The notes: a model not told the origin generated them from the sequence alone. 64,000 bases of DNA from Novosphingobium huizhouense (GCF_020179475.1 NZ_JAILXZ010000001.1:1178001-1242000); one strand, 5' to 3'. Numbered from the stretch's first letter, positions 1 through 9,196 are shown. Program-made: numbers and translations.

Positions 1-340
1 GGAACTGGTGGTAGAGCCGCATGATCCCGTGGACGTGCTTGCGCATCTTGTCCTCGGGCGGAATGGCCAGCCCGACCAGCCGGTCGAGCCCTTCGTAGCT
101 CGCGCCGGCGTCGCGTTCGATCAGCGCCTCGAGCAGGCCCTGCTTGCTGCCGAAGTGATAGCGGATCAGCGCGGAGTTGATCCCCGAGCGCTGCGAGATG
201 TCGGCGAAGCTGACGTTGGTGGTGTTGCCCTCGCTCATCAGCGCGCCGGTGGCATCGAGCAGCAGGTCGCGGGTGGAGCGGGCTTCGGTCGAGGCCTTGG
301 CATTCGACGCCTTGCGGCGGGCAGTGGTCGGTCGGGTCAT
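1..340 (-). CDS. TetR-family transcriptional regulator (N-terminal part, cut by window start)
   Basis: This frame opens with ATG at 338-340 and runs leftward off the window, so only about 113 N-terminal codons are visible. The visible part holds a typical TetR helix-turn-helix: RDLLLDATGALMSEG, then VSFADISQRSGIN, then IRYHFGSKQGLLEAL. The family binds DNA as dimers and responds to small ligands through the C-terminal domain, which lies outside the window. It is divergent from the large RTX gene at 618, with 277 bp between them. Whether it controls that gene cannot be seen. Ligand and target are unknown. Confidence 0.85.
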   Translation of the reverse strand, partial: MTRPTTARRKASNAKASTEARSTRDLLLDATGALMSEGNTTNVSFADISQRSGINSALIRYHFGSKQGLLEALIERDAGASYEGLDRLVGLAIPPEDKMRKHVHGIMRLYHQF

Positions 341-534
341 CAAACGCCTGTGGCAACGGCGGCGACGGCGGCGGTCGCCTTTGGGCAGGGAACCCGGCCT
401 ATCTCCGTTTCATTAGCTGGTCAAGCAATTGCCGCGCGGACGCTACGGCGTCCTGCCCTGCCGCGCTGCAAAAGGCAAGCAGGGGGGCACGGTCCGGAGC
501 CGGCGGCGGCGGGCGCTATACGTATTTGTCACGG

Positions 535-550
535 GTCGGACATAACCGAC
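535..550. promoter_or_regulatory. Inverted repeat between TetR and RTX genes
   Basis: GTCGG, six bases, CCGAC forms a perfect 5-bp dyad in the divergent intergenic space, 68 bp before the RTX start. It could be an operator for the TetR protein or another regulator. The short arms make chance a real possibility. Confidence 0.25.
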
Positions 551-617
551 GGATAACCACCCGGCGCGGCAGGATTCGCAGGCAGCCTGTCGACCGTATC
601 CGGGGGATTACATAGAC

Positions 618-3600
618 ATGGCCGTCAGTCAGGGCGATATCGCGTTCGTGGGGATCAACACTGCCGGCGCCGGCAGTGGCAGCGACCAGGACTGGGTGGC
701 CTTCGCCGCGCTGAAGAACATCGCCGCGGGCGAAGTGATCTATTTCAGCGACAACGAACTGACCAGCGCCTCGTCCGGCACCTTCAACGGCAGCCCGACC
801 GGCGGCGAATCCTATTTCAAGTGGACGGCCCCGGCGGGCGGCGTTGCGGCAGGTACGGTCGTCCAGATCCAGGTGCTCGGCAACCAGACGAACGCTCCCG
901 TCGCCAGCACCGGGACCGCGGCCTGGGTGACCTCCACCGGCAGCGCCAATCCGGGCCTCAGCAGCACCTCGGACTCGCTCTACGCCTTCACCGCGACCAG
1001 CGATGCGACAGTGGGCACGCCGTCGAGCTTCCTTGCGTTCATCAACATCGGCAATGCGCAGGACCCGATCCCGTCGTCGCTCGACAGCAAGTACGTCATC
1101 AGCTTCACCGACGGCAGCGACAGCGCATACTACAGCGGCGCGCATAGCGGCTATCCCAACATTTCCGACTACCTTGCGTTCATTTCGAACACTGCGAACT
1201 GGACCAAGCAGACCGGCAACCTCGTTTACGGCACCAACCAGTCGGCTTCGCTCGTCGCGACACCGCTTGGCAGTCTTTCGGTCAACAGCGTGAGCGTCGC
1301 CGAAGGCAACAGCGGCACCAGGACATTGACGTTCACCGTCACGCTGAGCTCGGCTTCGGTGCAGACGGTGACCGTCAACTACGCCACCGCCGATGGCACC
1401 GCGACCGCCGGCAGCGACTACGTCGCGGCGTCGGGCACGCTGACTTTCGCGCCGGGCGAGACGACCAAGACCGTCGCGATCACCGTCAACGGCGACCTCG
1501 CCGTCGAGGCCAACGAAACCTTCACGCTCCAGCTCTCGAACGCGGTCAACGGCACGATTTCCGGGAGCACGGGCACCGGCACGATCACCAACGACGATCT
1601 CACGCTGCAGGGCGACGACCACTACACCGTGGCGCTGGGCGATACGCTTTCGGCGAGCAGCACCCCGGTGACGTGGAACGAGGCGGTGGCCTCGACGCCG
1701 GGCGATGGGGTCGAGCTGACCAACAACGGCACGATCAGCAGCACCGGCGGCACCGCCATCGGCGCAGTAGCGACTGCACCGGCTTCGGGCGATTCCAGCT
1801 TCACGCTCTACAACCGCGGTACGGTCAGCGGGGCGACCAACGGGGTTGCGATCACGCTGGCCTCGGCCGGCACCGTCTCGATCCTCAACTACGACGGAGG
1901 CCTGATCAACGGCACCGGCACGCGCGGCGTCGACCTGACGGCGACCGCAGCGGGCGGGACGTTCTATGTCGGCAATCGCGCCGGCGCGACCATCCAGTCG
2001 GCCAACGACGGCGTGCGGGCCTCGTTTGCGGGCACCTTCACCGGCAACTTCACGCTCGACAACGACGGCACGATCAAGACGCTTGGCGCCGGCAGCGGCC
2101 AGGGCGTCGACCTCGGCAGCCTCAACGCCCGGTTCTTCGGCCAGGTCCAGGTCAACAACCAGGGCTCGATCACCGGCGCCGACAACGACGGCCTGCGCGT
2201 CGGCAACAATACCATCATCAACAACTACGGCTCGATCACCGGCAACAGCCTCGGCGCGACCGGCGCGGACGGCATCGACCTGCAGTCGGCCTCGGGCGTC
2301 GAGGTGTGGAACTACGCAGGCGCGACGATCGACGGCGCGCGCCACGGCGTGACCGGCAAGCTGCCCTTCGGGTACTTCGGCAACGCCGGGACGATCACCG
2401 CGCACGGCGGCAGCGGCCTCAACATGGACACCGCGGGCGACACCGTCACGACGATCGTCAACGAAGCGACCGGCACGATCACCGGAACCGCCAACGGCCT
2501 GACCGACGGTGACGGCATCGACGTCGACGGCCAGGTCGACATCACCAACGACGGCCTGATCCAGACGCTCGGCCACACCGACGGCGAGAGCAACGAGGGC
2601 CTCGCCATCGGCGGCGGCATTGTGCTCAACAACGGCACGATCCATTCGGCCGAGCGCGGCATCAAGGTCGACGACAGCAACCAGGGCAATGCCTTCGGCG
2701 CGCTGACGCTGACCAACCACGGCACCATCACCGGGGATTCGGGCGAAGCGATCGTCATCATCAGCACCTTTGCCAACACCATCGTCAGCGACGGCACGAT
2801 CAACGGCAGCGTCACGCTGGGCGATGGCGGCGACAGCTTCACCAACACCGGCACGCTCAACGGCGCGGTGATCGGCGGCGACGGCGCCGACACGATCGAT
2901 ACCGGCGCGGGCGCCGACACGATCACCGGCGGCGCGGGCGACGACACGATCAAGGCCGGCGCGGGCGACGACACTGCGATCTTCGCCGGCAACGCCGCAG
3001 ACAGCACGATCACCCGCGTCGGCACGACCTTCACCGTCACCGGCGCGGACGGCGTCGATACGGTGACCGGGGTCGAGCACTTCCAGTTCGCCGACGCGAC
3101 GATCGAGGCTGCGAGCATCAATGTCGCGCCGGTGCTGACCGGCGCCAAGGCGATCCTCGTGCATGGCACCGAAGACACCGCCTACACCATTACCAGGGCC
3201 GAACTGCTCGCCGGTTTCACCGACGCCAATGCCGACACGCTCTCGCTCGGCTCGGTCACCAGCAACCACGGCACGGTCACCACCAATGCCGATGGCACGT
3301 ATTCGGTCGCGCTCGAGGCCGATTACAATGGCGCCGTCACGCTGAGCTTCACCGTGACCGACGGTCATGGCGGATCGACCGCCGCGACGACTGCGTTCGT
3401 CGTCGATCCGGTCAACGATGCTCCCGTGCTCAGCGGAGCGAAGGCGGTCCTCGTCGCCGGCAACGAGGACCAGGGCTATACCGTCAGCGCGAGCGCCCTG
3501 CTGCAGGGCTTTACCGACGTCGATGGCGACACCCTGGCGGTGTCGAACCTCGTCGCCGGCAACGGCACCGTGAAGGACAACGGCAACGGCACCTACACGA

Positions 3601-5234
3601 TCACGCCGGCCGCGGACTTCAACGGCACGATGACCTTGAGCTACAGCGTTACCGACGGAAAGGACGGCACCATCGCCGCATCGAGCAGCTACACCGTCCA
3701 GGCGGTGAACGACGCACCGGTGAAGACCGGGGCGCAGGCCGTCCTGGCCGACGGCGCCGAGGACACCCCCTACATCGTCAGCGCCAGCGACCTGCTAGCC
3801 GGCTACGGCGACATCGATGGCGATTCGCTCGCGGTCGCCAACCTCGTCGCCAGCAATGGCACGGTCAAGGACAATGGCGATGGCACCTACACGATCACGT
3901 CGGGCGCGGACTTCAACGGCGCGGTAACCCTCGGCTACGACGTCACCGACGGCGTCGCCAGCGTTGCCGCAACGCAGAGCTACAGCCTCGCTGCGGTCAA
4001 CGATGCGCCCCGCAATGTCACGATCGATCGTGCGACGGTGCTCGAGAACAGCAACCCGGGCACGCTCGTCGGCACCGTGACGGCCGACGACATCGACAGC
4101 GACGAGCTGATCTACAACCTGCTGTCGGACGCGGGCGGTCGCTTCACGATCAACACCTTGAGCGGCGCGATCACGGTGGCGAACAACGCGGTGCTCGATT
4201 TCGAGAGCACCCCCAGCCTGACCGTGACGGTGCGGGTTGCTGACCTATACGGCGATTTCGTCACCAAGGACATCACCATCGACCTCGTCAACGTCGTCGA
4301 ATCCCGCGCCGCGTCGGGAACCAAGAAGGCCGACGTCATCACCGCCACCAACAATGACGACTGGACGGTGATGGGCCTTGCCGGCAATGACATCCTGACC
4401 ACGCTGGGCGGCAACGACCAGGTTACCGGCGGCAAGGGCAACGACATCATCTCGACCGGGGCCGGCAACGACCTGATCATCTACGCCAAGGGCGACGACA
4501 CCGATTCGATCGATGCCGGCGCGGGGGTCGACACGCTGCAGGTTGCCGCGGGCGCCACCAAGCTCATGCTCTCGGCGATCAGCGGGGTGGAGATCATCAC
4601 CGGCTCGGGCTTCGTGATCAACGGGACCTCGGGCGGCGACACGCTCGACTTCTCGGCGGTCACCAGCATCGCCAAGGACGTCACCATCGACGGCCTGGGC
4701 GGGAACGACACGATCCTCGGCACCACGCTCGCCGACCAGATCGATGGCGGCAAGGGCAACGATACGGTGAGCGGCGGCCTTGGCGACGACCTGCTGTTGG
4801 GCCGCGCCGGTGACGACGTCCTCAACGGCGGCGCTGGCAACGACCGGATCGACGGCGGCGCAGGCAACGACCGGATCTTTGGCGGGATCGGCAGCGACAC
4901 GCTGACCAGCGGCACCGGCAAGGACACCTTCGTGTTCAGCTCGATCGCCGACAGCAACGCCGCCGCCGGGATCGATCACATCACCGACTACAGCCGCAAG
5001 AACGGTGACCGGATCGACCTGTCGCAGATCGATGCCAACACCAATCTCGCGGGCGACCAGGCGTTCTTCTTCATCGGAACCGCCGGGTTCTATGCCGCCG
5101 GCCAGCTGCGCTATGCCAATGTCTCCGGGCACACCGAGGTCTATGGCGATGTCAACGGCGACGGCGTTGCCGACTTCACCTTCGTGATCGACACGCCGCA
5201 GAGCGTGATGTTCCCCGGCGACTTCGTGCTCTGA
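618..5234 (+). CDS. Large secreted RTX protein with Calx-beta, cadherin-like and calcium-binding repeats
   Basis: A 1538-residue modular protein without a Sec signal, as expected for type I secretion. Visible in order: an N-terminal domain of the kind common in RTX proteins (about 1-215), a Calx-beta domain (about 220-326), a region rich in NNGTI-type repeats suggesting a beta-helix (about 340-745), a first block of GGxGxD nonapeptides (about 752-790), three tandem 97-98-residue cadherin-like repeats starting near residues 837, 935 and 1033, a cadherin domain (about 1130-1230), and further RTX nonapeptides (about 1236-1420). The C-terminal tail ends GDFVL. RTX repeats fold on binding extracellular calcium. 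The likely role is a surface or biofilm adhesin. No type I transporter genes lie in the window. The start is the ATG after a G-rich stretch. Substrate or partner is unknown. Confidence 0.88.
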   Translation: MAVSQGDIAFVGINTAGAGSGSDQDWVAFAALKNIAAGEVIYFSDNELTSASSGTFNGSPTGGESYFKWTAPAGGVAAGTVVQIQVLGNQTNAPVASTGTAAWVTSTGSANPGLSSTSDSLYAFTATSDATVGTPSSFLAFINIGNAQDPIPSSLDSKYVISFTDGSDSAYYSGAHSGYPNISDYLAFISNTANWTKQTGNLVYGTNQSASLVATPLGSLSVNSVSVAEGNSGTRTLTFTVTLSSASVQTVTVNYATADGTATAGSDYVAASGTLTFAPGETTKTVAITVNGDLAVEANETFTLQLSNAVNGTISGSTGTGTITNDDLTLQGDDHYTVALGDTLSASSTPVTWNEAVASTPGDGVELTNNGTISSTGGTAIGAVATAPASGDSSFTLYNRGTVSGATNGVAITLASAGTVSILNYDGGLINGTGTRGVDLTATAAGGTFYVGNRAGATIQSANDGVRASFAGTFTGNFTLDNDGTIKTLGAGSGQGVDLGSLNARFFGQVQVNNQGSITGADNDGLRVGNNTIINNYGSITGNSLGATGADGIDLQSASGVEVWNYAGATIDGARHGVTGKLPFGYFGNAGTITAHGGSGLNMDTAGDTVTTIVNEATGTITGTANGLTDGDGIDVDGQVDITNDGLIQTLGHTDGESNEGLAIGGGIVLNNGTIHSAERGIKVDDSNQGNAFGALTLTNHGTITGDSGEAIVIISTFANTIVSDGTINGSVTLGDGGDSFTNTGTLNGAVIGGDGADTIDTGAGADTITGGAGDDTIKAGAGDDTAIFAGNAADSTITRVGTTFTVTGADGVDTVTGVEHFQFADATIEAASINVAPVLTGAKAILVHGTEDTAYTITRAELLAGFTDANADTLSLGSVTSNHGTVTTNADGTYSVALEADYNGAVTLSFTVTDGHGGSTAATTAFVVDPVNDAPVLSGAKAVLVAGNEDQGYTVSASALLQGFTDVDGDTLAVSNLVAGNGTVKDNGNGTYTITPAADFNGTMTLSYSVTDGKDGTIAASSSYTVQAVNDAPVKTGAQAVLADGAEDTPYIVSASDLLAGYGDIDGDSLAVANLVASNGTVKDNGDGTYTITSGADFNGAVTLGYDVTDGVASVAATQSYSLAAVNDAPRNVTIDRATVLENSNPGTLVGTVTADDIDSDELIYNLLSDAGGRFTINTLSGAITVANNAVLDFESTPSLTVTVRVADLYGDFVTKDITIDLVNVVESRAASGTKKADVITATNNDDWTVMGLAGNDILTTLGGNDQVTGGKGNDIISTGAGNDLIIYAKGDDTDSIDAGAGVDTLQVAAGATKLMLSAISGVEIITGSGFVINGTSGGDTLDFSAVTSIAKDVTIDGLGGNDTILGTTLADQIDGGKGNDTVSGGLGDDLLLGRAGDDVLNGGAGNDRIDGGAGNDRIFGGIGSDTLTSGTGKDTFVFSSIADSNAAAGIDHITDYSRKNGDRIDLSQIDANTNLAGDQAFFFIGTAGFYAAGQLRYANVSGHTEVYGDVNGDGVADFTFVIDTPQSVMFPGDFVL

Positions 5235-5327
5235 CAGGCGCGCTGTCCCGATCGGCAGCACGGCAAGGGGCCGGCCGGTGGCAACCGGTCGGCCCCTCGT
5301 CGTTTGCATGCTGGAACAAGCTTGCCG

Positions 5328-5780
5328 TCAGGCGGCGCGGGCCTTGCGTGCCAGCAACGCGTCGAGCGAGACCGCGCCGGCGCCCTTAGCGATGATCGGG
5401 AGCAGCAGTCCCGCCCAGCTGAGGTGCGTCGGCCAGGCATCGGGGTAGACGAAGACCTCGATCACCAGCGTCATGCCGAGCAGCGCAAGCGCGGCGAACC
5501 GCGAGCCGAGGCCCAGCACGAGCAGGATCGGAAAGAGATGTTCCGAATAGGTCGCCGCATGGGCCGCGACGGAAGGCGCGACCAGCGGCAGGCGGTAGTC
5601 GGTCTCGAACAGGTAGTAGGTGCTGTCGGTGATCGTCAGCAGCCCTTCGACCTTGGTCCGGCCCGAGAGGAAGAAGATCGCCGCCGCGCCGAGGCGGGCG
5701 ACCAGCAGCAGCAGGCTGTCGGGCAGCAGCCGCGCCGCAAGGACGCAGGCGCGATGGTAGGCGTTGGTGAGGAGAGCCAT
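5328..5780 (-). CDS. DoxX-family membrane protein of the bufferin locus
   Basis: A 150-residue protein with about four hydrophobic segments and the DoxX signature pattern ([16 protein letters not shown] near residue 28). DoxX-like proteins frequently accompany DUF2282/DUF692/DUF2063 genes. Here it lies 82 bp downstream of the DUF2282 precursor on the same strand, so the two are probably cotranscribed from the promoter at 6209-6234. Its exact role is not settled; a redox or membrane function supporting copper sequestration or maturation is an inference. Confidence 0.85.
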   Translation of the reverse strand: MALLTNAYHRACVLAARLLPDSLLLLVARLGAAAIFFLSGRTKVEGLLTITDSTYYLFETDYRLPLVAPSVAAHAATYSEHLFPILLVLGLGSRFAALALLGMTLVIEVFVYPDAWPTHLSWAGLLLPIIAKGAGAVSLDALLARKARAA

Positions 5781-5862
5781 GGGCAGATCCGGTCTGGCAG
5801 CGGTCGGAAGCGGTCGGGCCGGCCCTCCGGGAAGGGGAGGCGGGGGCCGGCCCGGCGCTCGA

Positions 5863-6129
5863 TCAGCGCGGGGTGAGCGAGCCGTTGCCCTTGGGCGTCT
5901 TGATCGTGACGCAGGTCCCGGCCTTGACCAGCTTCCAGGCGTTGCCCTGGTAATCGACCTTCGACGTGCCCGCGCAGCTGGTCCCGGCGCCGGCGGCGCA
6001 GTCGTTGTGGCCGGCAGTGGCGACGCCGTAGCACTTTTCCATGGCAGGCTTGGCGTCGGCGGCGAGCGCGGCGCCGGACAGGAGGCTCGAGGCGAGCGTG
6101 GCGGCGAGCGCGGCATTGGCGAACTTCAT
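5863..6129 (-). CDS. bufA1: BufA1-type (DUF2282) bufferin precursor, four-cysteine metallophore peptide
   Basis: An 88-residue secreted protein. Residues 1-23 form a Sec signal peptide ending ALA before AD. The mature part carries four cysteines (33, 44, 52, 73), the DUF2282 pattern, with [12 protein letters not shown] at 33-44. From family knowledge, bufferins are periplasmic peptides whose cysteines are modified by a DUF692 oxidase and which bind copper. The modifying enzymes are encoded across the divergent promoter at 6710-8313. A SigF-type promoter (6209-6234) lies 80 bp upstream, which suggests induction by metal stress. Assignment to DUF2282 is strong; copper binding in this organism is inferred. 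Confidence 0.88.
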   Translation of the reverse strand: MKFANAALAATLASSLLSGAALAADAKPAMEKCYGVATAGHNDCAAGAGTSCAGTSKVDYQGNAWKLVKAGTCVTIKTPKGNGSLTPR

Positions 6130-6208
6130 GGGCGTTTTCCTTTTGCGGGATGGAGCACGAAAGACGGTTCGAGCCGCCGGCACGGCGCCGACAGGTCTCG
6201 ATGCCGGG

Positions 6209-6234
6209 TTCGCGAGGGGACGCCACGCGGTTAC
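6209..6234 (-). promoter_or_regulatory. SigF-type ECF promoter for the DUF2282-DoxX genes
   Basis: On the minus strand GTAACC (6234-6229) is followed after exactly 16 bp by CGAA (6212-6209). This equals the consensus I recall for Caulobacter SigF-dependent promoters. It sits 80 bp before the DUF2282 start. A SigF-like sigma gene and an NrsF gene lie within 6 kb. Confidence 0.7.
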
Positions 6235-6281
6235 AGCGGGCCTCCGTTCCCCGCCCGCTCGACAATTCCCGCCCGGGCGCT

Positions 6282-6306
6282 GTAACCTTGCGTCAGGCGC
6301 GCCGAA
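6282..6306 (+). promoter_or_regulatory. SigF-type ECF promoter for the rightward bufferin operon
   Basis: GTAACC (6282-6287), 15 bp, CGAA (6303-6306), 40 bp before the start at 6346. It is one base shorter than the spacing seen on the opposite strand. The two promoters fire outward from a shared 216-bp region. Confidence 0.62.
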
Positions 6307-6345
6307 CTCCGCCTTGCCACCCCGGCACATCATTGGAGACATCGC

Positions 6346-6615
6346 ATGACCTCGCTCAAGACCGGCTTCACTCTCGCTGCCAACGCCGCCCTCGTCGCCG
6401 CTGCCGTCGCCGCGCTTCCCGCGCCGGCGCTCGCCGCCAAGGGCCAGGCCGAAGTCGTCCACTGCTACGGCGTGAACAGCTGCAAGGGCACCTCGGACTG
6501 CGCCACCGCCAGCAACAGCTGCAAGGGCCAGAACACCTGCAAGGGCCAGGGCTTCAAGGAGCTGACCGAGAAGCAGTGCACCGCAGCCGGCGGCAGCCTG
6601 ACCGCGCCGAAGTAA
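6346..6615 (+). CDS. bufA2: BufA2-like cysteine-rich bufferin precursor
   Basis: An 89-residue secreted peptide. A signal peptide ends around residue 30-31 (APALAAK). The mature part has six cysteines (40, 46, 52, 59, 65, 78) in near-repeats of NSCKG/NTCKG type. This pattern differs from the four-cysteine DUF2282 protein next door and resembles the second bufferin precursor class (BufA2). A GGAGA ribosome site precedes the ATG. It heads the run bufA2-bufB-bufC (94 bp to the DUF692 gene). The expected role is periplasmic copper binding after cysteine modification. The BufA2 name is from memory of the family and less certain than the operon context. Confidence 0.8.
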   Translation: MTSLKTGFTLAANAALVAAAVAALPAPALAAKGQAEVVHCYGVNSCKGTSDCATASNSCKGQNTCKGQGFKELTEKQCTAAGGSLTAPK

Positions 6616-6709
6616 GCCGCCTGCTGACCGCCGGGGCCCAGCTCCCATTCGTCCCGACGCGGGCGAAGGGGGCGGTCCCGGCTCCTCTCGACCGAGCGGA
6701 CTCGCGACG

Positions 6710-7543
6710 ATGACCCAGACACTCGCCGGCTTCGGCCTCGGCATGCGCCGGCCGCATCATGCAGCCTATGTCGAAGGCAGCGCGCCGGTCGACTTCATCG
6801 AGGTCATCTCGGAAAACTTTTTGGTCGACGGCGGCCGGCCCCTGGATACGCTGATGCGCGCGCGGGCCAACTATCCGCTCGCGCTGCACGGCGTGTCGCT
6901 CTCGGTCGGTTCGGCCGACGGCCTGCGCGCCGATTATCTCGACCGACTGAAGCTTCTGGTCGAGCGCGTCGAACCGGCAGTGGTGTCGGACCACTTGTGC
7001 TGGACGCGCACGGGAGGCTTCAACGCTCACGATCTCCTGCCGCTGCCGATGACCGAGGAAGCACTCGGCGTCGTCTGCGCCAACATCGAGCGGGCGCAGG
7101 ATCACCTCGGCCGCCGCATGCTGTTCGAGAACCCCTCGAGCTACATCGCCTTCGCCGGCTCGATGACCGAGTGGGAGTTCCTGAGCGCGATGGTCCGCCG
7201 GACGGGGTGCGGCCTGCTGCTCGACATCAACAACATCTTCGTCAGCGCCACCAACCATGGTTTCGACGCGCTGGCCTATCTCGACAGCATTCCGTGGCAC
7301 GCGGTCGACCAGGTCCACCTCGCCGGCCACAGCCAGGGGGAAGCCTTGCTGATCGACACCCACGACCGCCCGGTGCCCGACAGCGTCTGGTCGCTCTACT
7401 GCGCCGCGGTCGCCCGCGGCGGGGTGCGTCCGACGATGATCGAACGCGACGGCGACATCCCCCCGCTCGACGACCTGCTCGGCGAGCTGGCGATCGCCCG
7501 GACCATCGCAACGACCGGCGCGCGCGTCGGCGAGGCGGCATGA
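6710..7543 (+). CDS. bufB: DUF692 multinuclear non-heme iron oxidase (BufB)
   Basis: A 277-residue TIM-barrel protein of the DUF692/MNIO family, which uses two or three iron atoms to oxidise cysteines of ribosomally made peptides. Candidate metal ligands at characteristic places are His60 (LALHGVSLS), His95 (VSDHLCW), Glu140 (FENPSSY), Asp172 (LLDINN), His183, His203 and His207 (QVHLAGHS), Asp216, His218 and Glu245 (MIERDGD). It follows the precursor and overlaps the partner gene by four bases (ATGA at 7540-7543), implying coupled translation. Which of the two nearby precursors it modifies cannot be told from sequence. Confidence 0.9.
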   Translation: MTQTLAGFGLGMRRPHHAAYVEGSAPVDFIEVISENFLVDGGRPLDTLMRARANYPLALHGVSLSVGSADGLRADYLDRLKLLVERVEPAVVSDHLCWTRTGGFNAHDLLPLPMTEEALGVVCANIERAQDHLGRRMLFENPSSYIAFAGSMTEWEFLSAMVRRTGCGLLLDINNIFVSATNHGFDALAYLDSIPWHAVDQVHLAGHSQGEALLIDTHDRPVPDSVWSLYCAAVARGGVRPTMIERDGDIPPLDDLLGELAIARTIATTGARVGEAA

Positions 7544-8313
7544 CCTGCACGCCCGCCGCGCCGGCGGCGGACATGCCGCTCGCCACACTGCAGCGCGCAT
7601 TCCGCGACTGGCTCGTCGAGGGCGACGAGGCCGCGGCGCAGCCCCTCGGCGCAGCGAGCGGCCTTGCCGTCTACCAGAACAACTATCGCAGCGCGCTGGT
7701 CGAGAGCCTCGAGGCGAGCTACCCGCGCCTTCTCGCCTGGCTCGGCAGCGAGCGCTTCGCCGCCTGCGCCGCGACATACGCCGATGCCCACCCGCCGCAT
7801 CACTGGACGCTCGATGCGTTTGGCGACCGGTTGGCCGGGATGCTGGCCGAACTCTACCCCGACGATCCCGAGATTGCCGACCTCGCGCGGCTCGACTGGG
7901 CGCTGGGGCAGGCGTTCGTGGCGGCCGATGCCGTGCCGATCGGGCCGGCCGACCTTGCTGCGGTCGATTGGGACAGCGCCGCGATAAGGTTCGTGCCCTC
8001 GTTCGACCGGTTGGTCCTTCGCGGCAACGCGGACGCGATCTGGCGCGCGCTGGTTTCGGGCGAGGCGCCCCCGCAGCCGCGCACGGAGCTGCCATCGCCG
8101 GTGGTGGTGGTGTGGCGACAGGGATTCGAGACGGTCATGCGCCGCCTCGACGAGGACGAGCGGCGCGTCTTCGACCTTGCCCGGTCCGGCCTCGGCTTTG
8201 CCGCCACGTGCGAGACGCTCGCGCAGGGAGCCGGCGAAGAGGCGGCCGTCGCGCTCGCGGGGCGCGCGCTCGGCCGCTGGCTGGGCGAAGCGATGGTCGC
8301 CGCGATCGACTGA
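7540..8313 (+). CDS. bufC: DUF2063-family partner protein (BufC)
   Basis: A 257-residue protein. Its N-terminal half matches the DUF2063 putative DNA-binding fold (LQRAFRDWLVEG, LAVYQNNYRSALVESLEASYP). From family knowledge this partner recognises the precursor and presents it to the DUF692 enzyme. The start is fixed by the ATGA overlap with bufB. It is the last gene of the rightward run and converges with the sigma-factor gene. Confidence 0.88.
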   Translation: MTCTPAAPAADMPLATLQRAFRDWLVEGDEAAAQPLGAASGLAVYQNNYRSALVESLEASYPRLLAWLGSERFAACAATYADAHPPHHWTLDAFGDRLAGMLAELYPDDPEIADLARLDWALGQAFVAADAVPIGPADLAAVDWDSAAIRFVPSFDRLVLRGNADAIWRALVSGEAPPQPRTELPSPVVVVWRQGFETVMRRLDEDERRVFDLARSGLGFAATCETLAQGAGEEAAVALAGRALGRWLGEAMVAAID

Positions 8314-8335
8314 GCGGCGGACGCTGGCCGGCGGT

Positions 8336-8362
8336 GGTCAGACTGCGGCGGTCAGACTGCGG
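8336..8362. repeat. Tandem 13-bp repeat at the sigma-factor stop codon
   Basis: GGTCAGACTGCGG occurs at 8336-8348 and again at 8350-8362. The second copy contains the TGA of the leftward sigma gene (8352-8354), so the duplication repeats the last codons and stop. It probably arose by slippage. No function is evident. Confidence 0.75.
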
Positions 8363-8939
8363 AGACGGCCCCGCCCGCGCTCAGGCCCAAGGCCGCACGC
8401 ATCGCGATCAGCCCGCGGTGGATATTGACCTTGACCAGCGATTCCGATTGCCCGGTCGCGGCAGAGGCCTCGCGGATCGACATTCCTTCGAGTTTGACGA
8501 GCCGGATCACTTCGGCCTGCGCCGTGCGCAACTGGCCGAGCAGCGTGGCGACGCTGATTGCCGCGAGGACCGGGCTCTCGTGTCCGTCGATCGGCGCCTC
8601 GACGAGTTCGTCGGCGGCCTGGCGCCCCGCCAGACGCAGCGCATCGACCCACTTGTAGCGCGCGATCGCGGTCAGCCATGGCAGGTAGGGGCGACCGGGG
8701 GTGAAGGTCGCGCGGCGCGCGTGGAGCGCGATCAGGCACTCCTGCACCGCGTCCTCGACCGCATCAGGCGCCAGGCGGCGCGCGAAGAACCGGCGCAGCC
8801 AGGCGGCGCTGGCCGCGAGCAGTGCGCGATAGGCGTCCGCGTCGCCTGCCTGCGCCGCACGCATCGCGCCCTCCCAGTCGAAGCCTGCGCGTCGCGCGGG
8901 GGCGCACGGCGCCTGCCCTTTCTGCCGCTGTATCTGCAT
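8352..8939 (-). CDS. sigF: ECF sigma factor, SigF-like (bufferin regulon)
   Basis: A 195-residue sigma-70 family protein with region 2 (DAVEDAVQECLIALHARR, then PWLTAIARYKWVDALR) and region 4 (QAEVIRLVKLEGMSIREAS, SESLVKVNIHRGL). The start has a GGAGG site five bases upstream. In Caulobacter, SigF is held by the membrane protein NrsF and drives DUF2282/DUF692/DUF2063 genes under metal stress. Here those genes are adjacent and carry matching promoters, and an NrsF-like gene lies at 12045-12734. The usual sigF-nrsF adjacency is broken. The SigF name rests on context more than on a sequence signature. Confidence 0.85.
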   Translation of the reverse strand: MQIQRQKGQAPCAPARRAGFDWEGAMRAAQAGDADAYRALLAASAAWLRRFFARRLAPDAVEDAVQECLIALHARRATFTPGRPYLPWLTAIARYKWVDALRLAGRQAADELVEAPIDGHESPVLAAISVATLLGQLRTAQAEVIRLVKLEGMSIREASAATGQSESLVKVNIHRGLIAMRAALGLSAGGAVSAV

Positions 8940-9006
8940 CGTCGCCTCCTCGTCTCGGTACGATGCGAAAGTGCGCGATCCGGCGGCCGAGGCCCACGCA
9001 CCGCGC

Positions 9007-9012
9007 GGTTAT
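9007..9012 (-). promoter_or_regulatory. Weak candidate -35 element upstream of sigF
   Basis: ATAACC on the minus strand, 67 bp before the sigma start, resembles GTAACC. The expected CGAA is absent at 16 bp (TCGG there). Autoregulation is possible but poorly supported. Confidence 0.2.
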
Positions 9013-9118
9013 GGGTTCCATGCGTGGCGGGAATGTCGCTGCCGCTTCGGCGCGGAAACGCGCGGGATGCGGCGTGGGCGCCCTAGGGCGGCGGCCGGGC
9101 GCGATGGACAGGGGCCAC

Positions 9119-9144
9119 GTAACGGATCGCCTTCGCGCGCCGAA
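9119..9144 (+). promoter_or_regulatory. SigF-type promoter for the Met-rich microprotein
   Basis: GTAACG (9119-9124), exactly 16 bp, CGAA (9141-9144). It lies 53 bp before the 45-residue gene at 9197 and repeats the element found before both bufferin precursors, with one mismatch in the -35. Confidence 0.58.
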
Positions 9145-9196
9145 CCCCGGCCCGACGAAGGCGCTGCAGCCTTCGCCGCGGATAGAGGAGAACACC

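Noticed and set aside
516..3368. Open frame of 950 codons on the minus strand inside the RTX gene
   Set aside because: It mirrors the repetitive GC-rich sense strand and has repetitive composition with no domain. The plus-strand reading gives recognised domains.
6130..6345. Possibility that the two bufferin precursors form one operon
   Set aside because: They are on opposite strands with separate outward promoters.
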